From: Buddleja alternifolia
Lineage: Eukaryota > Streptophyta > Magnoliopsida > Lamiales > Scrophulariaceae
Length of the DNA stretch: 64,000 bases
Assembly (NCBI GenBank): GCA_019426215.1
Contig: CM033393.1
Span: 49,416,645 to 49,480,644 of the forward strand
Reading direction: 5' to 3'
Within the stretch, counting starts at the first letter, position 1. Every line of letters starts with the position of its first letter. Positions 1 through 9,902 of this stretch are shown in pieces. The position numbers and the translations under genes are program-made. The notes below the pieces were generated by a model. It saw only the letters and a program-made list of their open reading frames with translations, was not told the DNA's origin and made no database searches.

Positions 1-755
1 TTTTGTTTAGTTCTGTAAATCTCTTTGTCATTTATTTAACTTTTATATGTTCATTTTTAACAAAAGACCGAAAATATTTTCTCTTTTCCTATTTTAATCC
101 AAAATGTATTGTAAAATATTAAAAAAAAAAACTCTATTTGGCATTTAAAATGTGTCGGATACGTCAAATTTTGTGTTGGATACGGTATCCGGAATTTTCT
201 CTTTTCTTTTTATTTTTGGACACTTCAAAAATGGTCTGGACACGGTATCCGAGAGTTTCTGTGCTGGATACGGGTACGATACTGCACGAGGTCGATTTTA
301 AGAGTATCCGTGCATCATAGCTTCTAATCTACTTGTACTCTTATGGTCATAAATCTGCATTGATGCACGGACACAAATACGATGACATGATAACTACACG
401 ACAAGAACATGAGACATGATGATTGTTAAAACTCTTAAGGCACGAGTAGACTGACAATTAAAATATTTTCATACAAAATATAAATATATACTTGTAGATC
501 ATACATGTATACATGTAATCGGTGATATTTTTAAAATTACTGGCGAGCGTATAAATAAATAAAAATACTGGCGAGTGTATAAATGGAAATACATACATAT
601 ATAGAGTATCAAATGTCTGTTAATATGATTTGTGAGCTATTATGTTGTAAAAAAATAAAAATAAAAGATAACCTTGAAATGATATGCTTAAGATGAAAGA
701 GAGTGGACTAATTAGAGATAAGAAAACATCAACTTTACTTTTAATTTGAAGATTT
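1..755. other. Left flank of the CACTA element, no gene
   Basis: AT-rich non-coding flank. Apart from the GTATCC-rich repeat at about 138-322 and a further stretch of related motifs (TGCACGGACAC, ACGACAAGAACAT) to about 430, I see nothing that supports a gene. A 60-residue open frame at 138 is a by-product of the repeat. Bases 753-755 (TTT) are the left target duplication of the adjacent CACTA element. Confidence 0.6.
138..322. repeat. GTATCC-rich dispersed repeat, copy 1
   Basis: The stretch repeats variants of GGATACGGTATCC and GTGTCGGATAC and ends in GTATCCGTGCATCATAG. The same terminal motif is found at 54930-55430, where it is split by a MITE. The right flank of the CACTA (about 9965-10140) holds related GTGTCGGACAC motifs, so the CACTA may lie inside or between members of this family. 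I do not recognise the family. Confidence 0.45.
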
Positions 756-784
756 CACTACTACAAAAATGACCTATAACAACA

Positions 785-1030
785 GTTTTTTTGGGCCTAT
801 GACAGCGGTTTTAACCGTTGTCATGGGTACCACTGTTATAGGGGTGGACCTATTACAGCGGTTTTTAACCGCTGTCATAGGTCCACCTTTGACAGCGGTT
901 CCTTGAACACCGCTGTCATAGGGGGACCCTATGACAGCGGTTTTCAGGAAACCGCTGTGGAAAAACCAAAATAAAAATAAAAATAAAGGACCTGTGGCAG
1001 CGGTTCTCGCAGAACCGCTGTCATTTTTTC
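785..1030. repeat. CACTA left subterminal palindrome array
   Basis: Five units of the form GACAGCGGTT - short spacer - AACCGCTGTC lie at about 801, 853, 892, 931 and 995, often joined by TATGACAGCGG or CATAGG. Each unit can fold back on itself. In En/Spm elements the TnpA-type protein binds subterminal motifs repeated in both orientations, so these are the likely binding sites here. The motif core is visible; the binding role is inferred from the superfamily. Confidence 0.8.
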
Positions 1031-1311
1031 TGTTTTTTTTAATTATTTATTGCCCTGTCATGATAGTGTCTGTACAATAATATGCAATAATCCAAGCAAT
1101 AAATTTCAACTAACAACAAAACATATTCAACATAAACAAATATCACCCCAAACTTCAATATTACCATCTTTTTCCTCCAACAATAAAATATTATAATCTC
1201 CAACAAAATGTACAATCAACTAATTAAATTACTAATGACCTTACGAAATACAATAAATCAAATCTCAATTTACAACAAGTCACAATGTACAAAAACTACA
1301 TTACCTAATTT
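1031..1311. other. CACTA 3' non-coding stretch
   Basis: AT-rich sequence between the left subterminal array and the stop codon of the minus-strand TnpA-like/Ulp1 gene. It is the likely 3' untranslated region of that gene. No further motif is recognised. Confidence 0.5.
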
Positions 1312-4304
1312 CTAAGGAGCTGCTAAGAAAATGTAACGTGCAACCTCGCAGCGTACTTCATCAATTTGCTCATCAGTATAGAAGGATTGACAATCCTTAA
1401 AGTACTGCAAGATATATGTATATATATAGAGATTAATTGCAAAGTGAAATAACATTTCAATTACCTACCAAAGGTTTAATAATTTCAAAAGTAATAGAAT
1501 TAAGTATATATAAGGATTATGTATACCGCTGTTGGGATTATAGATAGTCCGTGACTAATAATCTCTTTCATGAATCTCATAATGAAATAGCCACAATCCA
1601 CCTCGTTGGTCTGCCGGGGGCACTACAAAAGCAATCAGAATTACGTTGTATTAGAAGACGAACTTCTATATGAATATATAATCTCATGAAACTAGAAAAC
1701 GCTAACCTTTATAGTAAACCATTTACAGATCGAGTTTTTGGATTTGTTGGATTGGTTGTTGCGGTTTGCACGAAATATGTGCACAACTCTATAAAAAAAA
1801 TATAAAAAACAAGAAAATATGTTAAAAACAAGAAATTATGTGAAATAAACACAATTTAAAAAAATATTAAATATAATGGATGCATTGATTGAATGAAAAA
1901 TTTATTGATTGAATTTTAGTATCATATCATCCAGATAGTAAACAATCTCTTTAAATGGATTAATTGCAAGCAACAACCAATGACCCCTACAAAGCATTCA
2001 AAAGATAAGTTGAAAATTTGTTTTACGTAGCTAGTTTTACAAATTAAAGTCGAGTCTTTAGTAGCTCACCCGGTGTTGTAAGGTGCAAGAAATAACTTAT
2101 TCTATTGTGCACTCTGCATCATAGCACGTGCTATGTACTGCACTTGTTGAACTGACGGGTCTATTTGAGCAGCTATGGAATGTGGGCTAAGGAACCCGAA
2201 ACTTGCTTCTTTCCCTTCGGGGATCACGTAGTTAAACCACAAACACCTAAATTGAGCATAAAAAATGAATTTCGAGTAAAGAAAATAATCGTAGTTTAGA
2301 TGTAATAAAATAATTAAAAAACTTACTTTATGTACGCTGTAATGATAGAGGCTCCTATCTCTTTTCTACATAGAAGGTGACCGATCTCCTCCTTTCCAAT
2401 GAACTCTGGGAATGAAAAATTCATAATGGCTTCGTCCATGTATATATTGATCTGGGCACCAATCTTCATCATCTTCGTGTATTTTCCCAGAAATACAAGG
2501 TCATTAGGGAGTCTATCTAGTTGAAGATCTGCACATATGTCTACTTCACCTGCAGGCTCGGCCACTTGAGATTTTCCTTTGACAGCTGATCGCTTTGACG
2601 TCCCTGACTTACGATTTCCTTACTGTTTAAGCAAGAAAATAAAATACAAATGTTACACACCAAAGTATATTTAGTAACCTCAAACAATTTTATAATTTAT
2701 TAATGACTAGCTATTAATTACATACCGGTCCATGACAAGACTCGCTGGCCAAGCAACAAAGGTACCCAGAGCATGAGAAATGGAGATTTGGACTGTTTCA
2801 ACTGTAGTGTCAAGAATTGTTGGTGGCTAATTGACAGTTGTGAAGTGTTCTATCAGTCTCTGAATTGTATAGCTGTCATTTAGCCACACACGATAAAGAT
2901 AGTGCTATTTAGTAACCTCGCAAGTTGTATGATTAATAAAACGTTCAAATCACCTCAGGAAGCATCTTATAACCTGGTTCTGGGCTTTATCTTTCAAAGA
3001 AATCACGTCACTAGCTAGTTAGGGGCTTCCAAAACATCAATTCGTTGTTGCATGGCAACCATAGTTTCGGAGAGGTTTTTCACTATGTTTCTCAAGTTTT
3101 CCACCTCCTTTTCTGAAGCAGCAGTAACGCGACCCAGATGCTCTTTCCTTTTAATAGCTTTAGCCAATAAGACTCGCTGGCTAGTGCCCTCTTGTGAAAT
3201 GCTCTCCTGTAATGATATATTTTTAAAAATTAAAAAAAATAGTGAACCTTGTACTTTCAATAGTATTTCAAAACAAACATAAAACAATTAATAGAGCTAA
3301 AATTGCCAATAACTCACCATTTCATTCACCACTCTTCTAACATTTTCGTTATCAATTTGATTTGTCGCATCGGAACGCGCAACCCTCCACACGAGTGCTC
3401 GTGTCACATCTGTACAATCGGATCCCGCATCCCTTCTTTTATTTATCCATATTTTCATTAAAAAATATATGTATGCATTAACATAGAATTATTATTAAAA
3501 AAATTGTAAGGATTCACTGCTAAATGAACTACATACCTCTATTTGCTCCACAACAGCATGTCCAAGACTCCCTTTCCGGTAAGGATATTCAGGGTCCTTT
3601 GCTCTTTCCTGATTGTCCATACTTATTTTCTGTTTATTACATTATCAAAGTATTAGCTAAATATAAACGCAATAACCAACAAATGAAACTGTAAATTAAA
3701 ATGACTAGCTACCTGCCAAGGTTCACCTAAGCGAACCTCTAAAAATGCCGCCCAATCGGCTTGGGATATCTCATATTGTGGAGGTGGGTTGACATTAATG
3801 TTTCCATCATCATCTCGCACATACTTTCTGCTTATGTAGCTCCTGAAGTTACGTGCTAGCCTCCCAGCTTCTGCTAGTACGTACTTTTGTCGACTTTCGT
3901 CAATATCAAACGCCAACTACAAAAAACAAACAATAAAGTATATATAAAATTATAATTTAGAGAATATGATAATACATTAACACTTACAAATATGATAATA
4001 TCCAAATTACCTTCATCTCATCCCAAATGTTTTTTTTTGTTGCTGACGGGACTTTGCGCCAATTACTCATGGCAATCGACACCTTCTGCCGAACCTGCAC
4101 GCCTATATACCCAACAAATATTGATTTGTTGGGGTTAATTGGCTGACCTCTGTCATTCCAGCCGATAGGTAGCCTTATGCCTTTACTTCTGGCATTGATA
4201 ACTTTTTTCATAGCAGAGACACCTCTCCGTATCTCCTTCTCATGACCGCTATCTGATCCATATACATCATCGTCGGGAAAACTACCATCAGGATTTGAAG
4301 CCAT
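1312..4304 (-). pseudogene. TnpA-like (Transposase_24) protein joined by splicing to a Ulp1/C48 protease; contains an in-frame stop
   Basis: Multi-exon minus-strand gene. The ATG (4302-4304) follows a TTGTAG acceptor, implying an upstream untranslated exon. Readable exons: 4304-4011, 3916-3713, 3629-3537, about 3437-3318, 3206-3015, about 2622-2337, 2246-2070, 1986 to about 1903, about 1620-1528 and about 1405-1312, most with GT/AG borders. The N-terminal half resembles the plant transposase family Ptta/En/Spm (Transposase_24), including GEPWQ and a later coiled-coil-like stretch EVENLRNIVKNLSETM. The C-terminal half is a Ulp1-type cysteine protease: LFLAPYNTG, then GHWLLLAINPFKE (catalytic His), YYLDD (Asp) and CPRQTNEVDCGYFIMRF (Cys). 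An in-frame TAG lies at 2102-2104 between QSAQ and NKLFLAP, and 3015 ends in a stop unless spliced past. Whether one transcript covers both halves is inferred; the order of domains and triad residues is seen directly. Confidence 0.7.
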
Positions 4305-4325
4305 CGACCTACAAAAGACAAATAA

Positions 4326-4467
4326 TACAGAAGTTAGATTCATATAAATTTGGCAGATTCATTTGGCAATAATAATTTTCAAATAGAAGTAATAAATACA
4401 GAAGTTAGATTCATATAAATTTGGCAGATTCATTTGGCAATAATAATTTTCAAATAGAAGTAATAAA
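4326..4467. repeat. 71-bp tandem duplication
   Basis: Two head-to-tail copies of a 71-bp unit (starting around ACAGAAGTTAGATTCATATA) lie immediately upstream of the TnpA-like/Ulp1 start codon. By eye the copies are identical or nearly so, which points to a recent duplication. Confidence 0.85.
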
Positions 4468-4486
4468 TCACAAAATAAACAAAATT

Positions 4487-4680
4487 ATCCTAAACCACAA
4501 AATAAACAAAATTTAATCCTCAATTAAACATAATTAACCCCCAGCTAAACCAAATTAACCTTAAAATCAATCAACCCCCTATTTCCCTTAAATTTTCCAT
4601 AAAAATTGGCAAATCTCAAGAATATAAATTTTCTAGCAACTAAGTATAAATATTGAAATAAGTCTATCATACAATTATGA
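4487..4680. repeat. Block duplicated upstream of both CACTA genes, copy A
   Basis: The block begins CCTAAACCACAAAATAA and includes TTCCCTTAAATTTT and GCAACTAAGTATAAATAT. A diverged copy of its parts in the same orientation lies at about 8670-8860, upstream of the TNP2 gene. This copy sits between the TNP2 stop and the TnpA-like/Ulp1 start. It may be a shared upstream control region; the similarity is seen, the function is inference. Confidence 0.65.
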
Positions 4681-4698
4681 AATAAATTCAAATACCTT

Positions 4699-7600
4699 TC
4701 ATCGTTTTCTTTTTGTCGTTGGCTTAGCAGTCTTTTGCTTCCCATCGGTACGACCATTTTTTTTAGTACGACGACGAACTGACGGATTAATCCATATCCC
4801 CTCTTGGTGATCTTGTCGCATATACAATTCATCATCACTTATATCCAAGTCATCGTCACTATCAATTGATTGTGAATCACCTAATGAGATAGGGTTTTCT
4901 CCATCATCTTCACTTTCTTCATAATCACCATCAATACATGTATTTTTGTTTGCCGATAAAACAATGGACCACCTCTTATCAATAGGATCGGTAACAAAAA
5001 ATACTTGTTTAGCTTGTGACGCTAAAATGAAAGGTTCATCTTTGTATCCCACCCTTTCAAGGTCTACTCGAGTGAAGCCTATTTCACTATTATCGACACC
5101 ATGTTTATTGTCAACCCACCTACACCCAAATACAGGCACCCGAAACCAACTATAATCAAGCTCCCATATACGTTCAATCACCCCGTAATATGATAAATCG
5201 ACATAGATAGGATTATTATCTTTCGCACTTGAGATATGCATTGCTTGAGCTAAGAGACTCACACCACTATTCTGCATTGTACTTTGTTTGTCTTGGTCTT
5301 TTGTATAGAATGTGTGACCTTTTATACGATAACCTGAATAACAAAATACTAGTGTGTTCGGACCCATCGACAGTCGTGTCAATTTATCTGAAACTGAAAG
5401 CTGTGGATTCTCTTTCTGTTTTTCTTCAAAATGCTTTCGGAACCAATCGATGAAACTCTTATTATGCTCTCTTGAAATCCAACACTCATTTTTAATTGGA
5501 TTGAATCTCCTAAGTTGGTTCTTATACTCTTCAACATATGGGTCAACCTCATCGGTGTTGTGGAGCACATATAGGTGTGCCTGATCCCTTTGTGTAATAT
5601 GAACACTAACTAATTGCTTTCCCATTAATCCGACTCCTTCTGTTCCCCCTCCCACAACATGAGACTTTGGGAGCTCTGCAACATTAGAATCTGTCAGATA
5701 CTCTGTGCAAAATGTAATGGCTTCATCAACTATGTACCGTTCAACAATGCAACCTTCCGGTCGACTACGATTTTTCACGTAGCCTTTCAATACCTTCATA
5801 TAACGCTCAGTCGGATACATTGATCTCATAAAAGCCGGTCCACATAGTTGAGTCTCTCTAACCAAGTGAATGGGTAGATGAGTCATTATATCAAAAAAAG
5901 CAGGTGGAAAATACATTTCAAGCTCACACAAAGTGATGACAATTTGTTTTTGAAGTGCAGGAAATTGCTCAGGATCAAACACCTTGCTCCACATTGCTTT
6001 GAAGAAGAAACACAATTTAGTTATCGTGTCTCTCACCTTTTTTGGCAAAATGGCCCGTATAGCAATTGGTAGCAAATGATCCATGATTCCATGACAATTG
6101 TGAGTCTTCAAGTGCTTTAGCTTCAAATCCTTCATTGATACAAGACTGCTAATGTTTGAAGAATACCCTTCTGGAACTTTCACTCCATTAAGAAACTCAC
6201 ATAATGCAATTTTTTCTTTCCTGGCTAGAGTGTGAGCTGTTGGAGGCAAATAAGTACGTTTCCCCTTATTTGTTGGTGTCAATTTTCCTCTTATCTTCAT
6301 TTCAACCAAGTCTAACCGTGCCTTTACGCCATCTTTTGTCTTTTCGGGCACATTTAGAAGTGTTCCAATGACGCGATCAAATACATTTTTCTCAATATGC
6401 ATTATATCGAGAAAATGTCTAACATGTAAAGACGTCCAATACGGCAACTCAAAGAAAATTGACTTTTTTTTCCACCCAGTTTTTGCAAGGCCACATGCAA
6501 AAGTCTTTCCAAATTTAACCTCCAAGTCTCTTACATTTTCAAACACTTCTTCACCAGTTAAGCACTTAGGAGCTCGACCTTCTTTTATATTCCCATTGAA
6601 AGCTTTCTTCCACCGACGATATCGATGGTTCCGATTTAGCCATCTCCGATGCCCTTGGAATGCATATTTCTTGGAGTGTGTCAATCGATATTGATCTGTA
6701 CTCTTGACACATATGGGGCATCCACATTGGCCATGTACACCATATCCCTCGAGGTTTCCTCTTGCCGGAAAATCATTGATTGTTCCAAATAACATGACTC
6801 TGAGATTAAAATTTTCTTCTCTCAACCCGTCATATACTTGAACACCGGTGTCCCACAACACCTTCAAATCCTCAATTAAAGGAGCCAAGTAGACATCTAT
6901 ATCATTTCCAGGTTGTTTCGGCCCAGAAATGAGTATAGGCATCATTATATGCTCTCGCTTCATGCATCGCGATGGGAGAAGGTTGTAGATCATCAAAATC
7001 ACCGGCCATGTACTATGTGAGCTACTTTGCAAGCCATGAGGGTTCATGCCATCTGTAGCCAATACAAAGCGCAGGTTTCTTAATTCTTCACCAAATTCAG
7101 GGAAATCATCATCAATCTTTTTCCATTGAGGAGAATCTGAGGGATGTCGAATCTTGTCATCTTCAATCCTTTCTTCAAGCCTTCTATCAGCATGCCATGT
7201 CAAGTCCTTGGCTAACTCTTTACTACTGTACATGCGCTTAAATCGTGGTATTATAGGCAAATACCACATGGTTTTGACAGGCGTAGATCCATTCTTCTTG
7301 TACCGTGAGGCGCCACATTTTGGACAGGCCTTCAATGATGCATAGTGAATTCTAAATAATACGCAATCATTGAGACAGGCATGTATCCTCTCATATCCCA
7401 TGCCAATTGAGGTTAACATCCGTTTAACCTCATAAGTACGATTAGGTAACACATTATCCTCAGGTAGCATGTTTTTTAATAAACCAAGCAAGTCTGTGAA
7501 ACTCTTATCACTCCACCATTGTTGGCTTTTAACTTGTATAGGTTAAGAACTGCTTTCAATCTCGTGAATTTACTACCACTATACAGTGGTGTCTTTGAAT

Positions 7601-7979
7601 CACTTGTCAAATTGTCAAACATTTTAGGACAATTTCGCAAATCCTCCTCAATCACATTTGTCATCTCCTCCAAACGATCAGGCTCATAATCATTCATGTT
7701 GAAATCGTGTGATGGATATGATGTACCACCCAAATCATCCAACGGGACACTGCTTTCACCGTGTCTTGTCCAACGTTTGTAGCTTTTATCAATTCCATTA
7801 CACACCAAATGATCTTCCAACTCACGTGGACTAATTCTCTTTCCAAAACAACAACGTAAACACGGGCAAGTGATCCTAGTTCGATCTGGTGCATGGTCAA
7901 CCGCAAACTTTATGAACTCTTTCACACCTTTCTCATACTGTTCCGACATACGATCTGCTAAAATCCAACTTCGATCCAT
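4699..7979 (-). pseudogene. CACTA TNP2 transposase with a single-base frameshift
   Basis: TNP2-type transposase of about 1,090 residues, a normal length for the family, with no intron needed. The start ATG is at 7977-7979 (MDRSWILADRMSEQYEKG). An N-terminal transposase-associated domain carries the TCPCLRCC zinc-binding-like motif. Then comes the Transposase_21 (tnp2) domain with KACPKCGASRY, ATDGMNPHG, NDFPARGNLEGYG, CGCPIC and DIMHIEKNVFD, followed by a DUF4218-type region (LPIHLVRE, SMYPTERYMKVLK) and a DUF4216-type region (PVFGCRWVDN). The tail is basic (KPTTKRKR). The frame breaks at about 7514-7517: the upstream frame reads KANNGGVIRVS and stops, whereas the conserved continuation WSDKSFTDLLGLL is in the frame that continues to 4699. 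This fits loss of one base after codon ANNG. No other disruption was seen, so the gene decayed recently or the base is an assembly error. Confidence 0.9.
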
Positions 7980-8355
7980 TTTGATTCTGAATTAATCAAA
8001 TTAAACAATTTTATCATCAGTTGATAGTTAAATTAATTAAATAATTTTTATTTTAATTTATTTCCCATTATTCTAGAAAAAATTCAGCAGAGTAACAACG
8101 CAAAAATTACTACCAAGTTCTCGACTTAATCTTCACCCGGGTAGGTTGAATCCAACAAAATTCGGATCTTACGATCCGCTAAAATTCAATTTCAATCTTA
8201 ATTAATTAAATTAAACAATTTTAACATCAGTTTAGTCAAATTATTTAAACTATTTTCATTTTAATTTATTTCACGTTATCCTAGAAAAAATTCGGCAGAG
8301 TACCGACGCAAAAATTTCTACCAAGTTCTCGACTTAATATTCCCCCAAACTTGCA
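7948..8355. repeat. ~220-bp imperfect tandem duplication overlapping the TNP2 start
   Basis: The segment from ACGATCTGCTAAAATCCAA (7948) through CCAAGTTCTCGACTTAAT is repeated, diverged, from about 8172 (ACGATCCGCTAAAATTCAA) to about 8340. The first copy overlaps the first codons of the transposase gene; the second is upstream of it. This duplicated the 5' leader and start region, although the second copy has no corresponding ATG. Confidence 0.75.
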
Positions 8356-8439
8356 ACCAACAAAATTCATATATTTCAACCACAACAAACCCAATATTAT
8401 AATCTTCCACCCACAACAAACCCAAAATGCCGATCTTAC

Positions 8440-8715
8440 TATACGAAAATATTGATCACCAGTTGGATCACATAAAACATCATATTTCTACAAATATTGA
8501 TCACCAGTTGGATCAAATAAATCACATAAAACTAAAAATAAAGCACCATTTTATAAAAATATATTGATCACTAGTTGAATCACATAAAGCATCATATTTC
8601 CAACAACTACAAATATTGATCACCAGTCGGATCACATAAATCACATAAAACTATAAATAAAACATCATATTTTCAGCAACTAAGTATAAATATAGATCAC
8701 CAGTTGGATCAATGT
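8440..8715. repeat. GATCACCAGTTGGATCA repeat cluster
   Basis: At least five variants of ATTGATCACCAGTTGGATCA occur between 8448 and 8715, interspersed with CATAAAACATCATATTT. The motif is nearly palindromic at its ends (GATC...GATC). The cluster lies in the upstream region of the CACTA transposase gene. No function is recognised. Confidence 0.75.
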
Positions 8716-8860
8716 ACCCTAAACCACCAAATAACCACAATTTAATCTCAAATCAAACGGAATTAACACCCGACTAACTAAAATTAATACTAAATTCAGT
8801 CAAATTCCTAGTTCCCTTAAATTTTTAATAAATAGGCAAATTTCAAAATATATACAAAAA
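8670..8860. repeat. Block duplicated upstream of both CACTA genes, copy B
   Basis: Contains GCAACTAAGTATAAATAT, CCCTAAACCACCAAATAA and TTCCCTTAAATTTTT, each also present in the block at 4487-4680. The order of the parts differs slightly between copies. Confidence 0.6.
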
Positions 8861-9185
8861 TATACATACACCACACATACACAAATATATACATACACCC
8901 ACATATACACAAATATATACATAGACCCACACATACACAAATATATATACATATACACCCACATATACACAAATATACGCACACATACACAAATATATAT
9001 ATACATACACCCATATATACACAAATACACTCACACATACACAAATATATATATACCCACACATACACAAATATATATACATACACCCATATATACACAA
9101 ATACACGCACACATATACAAATATATATACATACACTCATATATGCATACACCCACATATACATACATCTATACATACTCTATGT
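8850..9185. repeat. ACACATACACAAATATATAC minisatellite
   Basis: Roughly a dozen units of 22-30 bp built from ACATACACCCAYATATACACAAATAT variants, followed by a pure TG/TA tract. Three long open frames on the minus strand (rich in Tyr, Ile, Cys, Val) run through it only because the unit lacks stops; they are not genes. Confidence 0.9.
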
Positions 9186-9660
9186 GTGTGTATATATATA
9201 TATATATATATTTATATTTATCTAAAAGAAAATACCAAAACTAAATGGACCACGGCGGCGGAAGCGGAGGTGGGCGGCGGCGGCGGAGGTCGGCGACGGC
9301 GTCTCTCGGCACTATCTATATATATATATAAAGTTAATTTTATATATATAGAGAATATATACATATTTATGCGCATATATATATATATATCTAGAAAGAG
9401 AAAGAGAGAAAGAGAGAGAGAGAGAGATACTACCGGAGTGACTGCGGCGGACGGCGGAGGAGCGGCAACCGGCGGCGCGAGAGAGAAGTAGATCGAGAGA
9501 AACCGAGAGAGAGAGGTAGATCTAGAGATAGAGAGAGAAAAAGAGAGGGGCGGCGGACGGTGGTGGTGGTGGTGGTGAGAGAGTTGAGAGAGAGAGAGAG
9601 AGAGAGAGAGAGTGAGTGAGTGAGAGTGAGAGAGAGGGGGGGCCGGGTTCTAGAAAACCC
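9186..9660. repeat. GC-rich and GA-microsatellite stretch at the CACTA 5' end
   Basis: TA repeats are followed by a GGCGGCGG-rich segment (about 9252-9305), more TA, then long GAGA tracts (9395-9420, 9590-9615) with another GGCGG patch. The local GC content is far above the rest of the element. It lies upstream of the transposase gene, so it may be the 5' untranslated or promoter-proximal part of the element, but no TATA box or start can be fixed. Open frames here are low-complexity artefacts. Confidence 0.7.
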
Positions 9661-9675
9661 GGCTGAACCGCTGGC

Positions 9676-9890
9676 ACATGTGCGTTTGTGGCAGCGGTTC
9701 GGCCGAACCGCTGCCATAAGTGCACTTTGTGGCAGCGGTTCTGGCCGAACCGCTGTTGCGTTCAAATTTTTTTTTTTCTGACACATGTGACAGCGTTTTG
9801 GTTCGAACCGCTGTCATAGGTCCGAACCGAGTACCCCCTATTACAGCAGTTTTCAAAACCGCTGTCATAGGTACGTTGTAATAGGACTTT
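9676..9890. repeat. CACTA right subterminal palindrome array
   Basis: Four GGCAGCGGTT/GACAGCGGTT - AACCGCTG palindromic units at about 9690, 9731, 9790 and 9843 mirror the left array. The final unit abuts the terminal inverted repeat. Confidence 0.8.
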
Positions 9891-9902
9891 TTTGTGGTAG
9901 TG

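Larger units (their letters stand above)
756..9902 (-). mobile_element. CACTA (En/Spm) DNA transposon, near-complete autonomous copy
   Basis: The element is about 9.15 kb. The left end reads CACTACTACAAAAA and the right end, on the opposite strand, reads CACTACCACAAAAA (one mismatch in 14). It is flanked by TTT on both sides (753-755 and 9903-9905), the 3-bp target duplication typical of this superfamily. Inside both ends lie arrays of a GACAGCGGTT palindrome, the expected kind of subterminal transposase-binding repeat. Two minus-strand genes fill the interior: a TNP2 transposase (4699-7979) and a TnpA-like/Ulp1 gene (1312-4304). The exact target duplication and nearly matching termini suggest a fairly recent insertion. 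Each gene carries at least one disabling lesion, so this copy may depend on others to move. Confidence 0.95.

Noticed and set aside
8800..9176. Three overlapping Tyr/Ile/Cys-rich open frames on the minus strand
   Set aside because: They are translations of one minisatellite in three frames; no start context, domain or codon bias.
9186..9868. Open frames rich in Ser/Leu or Arg/Glu in the GAGA and GGCGG stretch
   Set aside because: Low-complexity sequence without stops, and the frames on both strands mirror each other.
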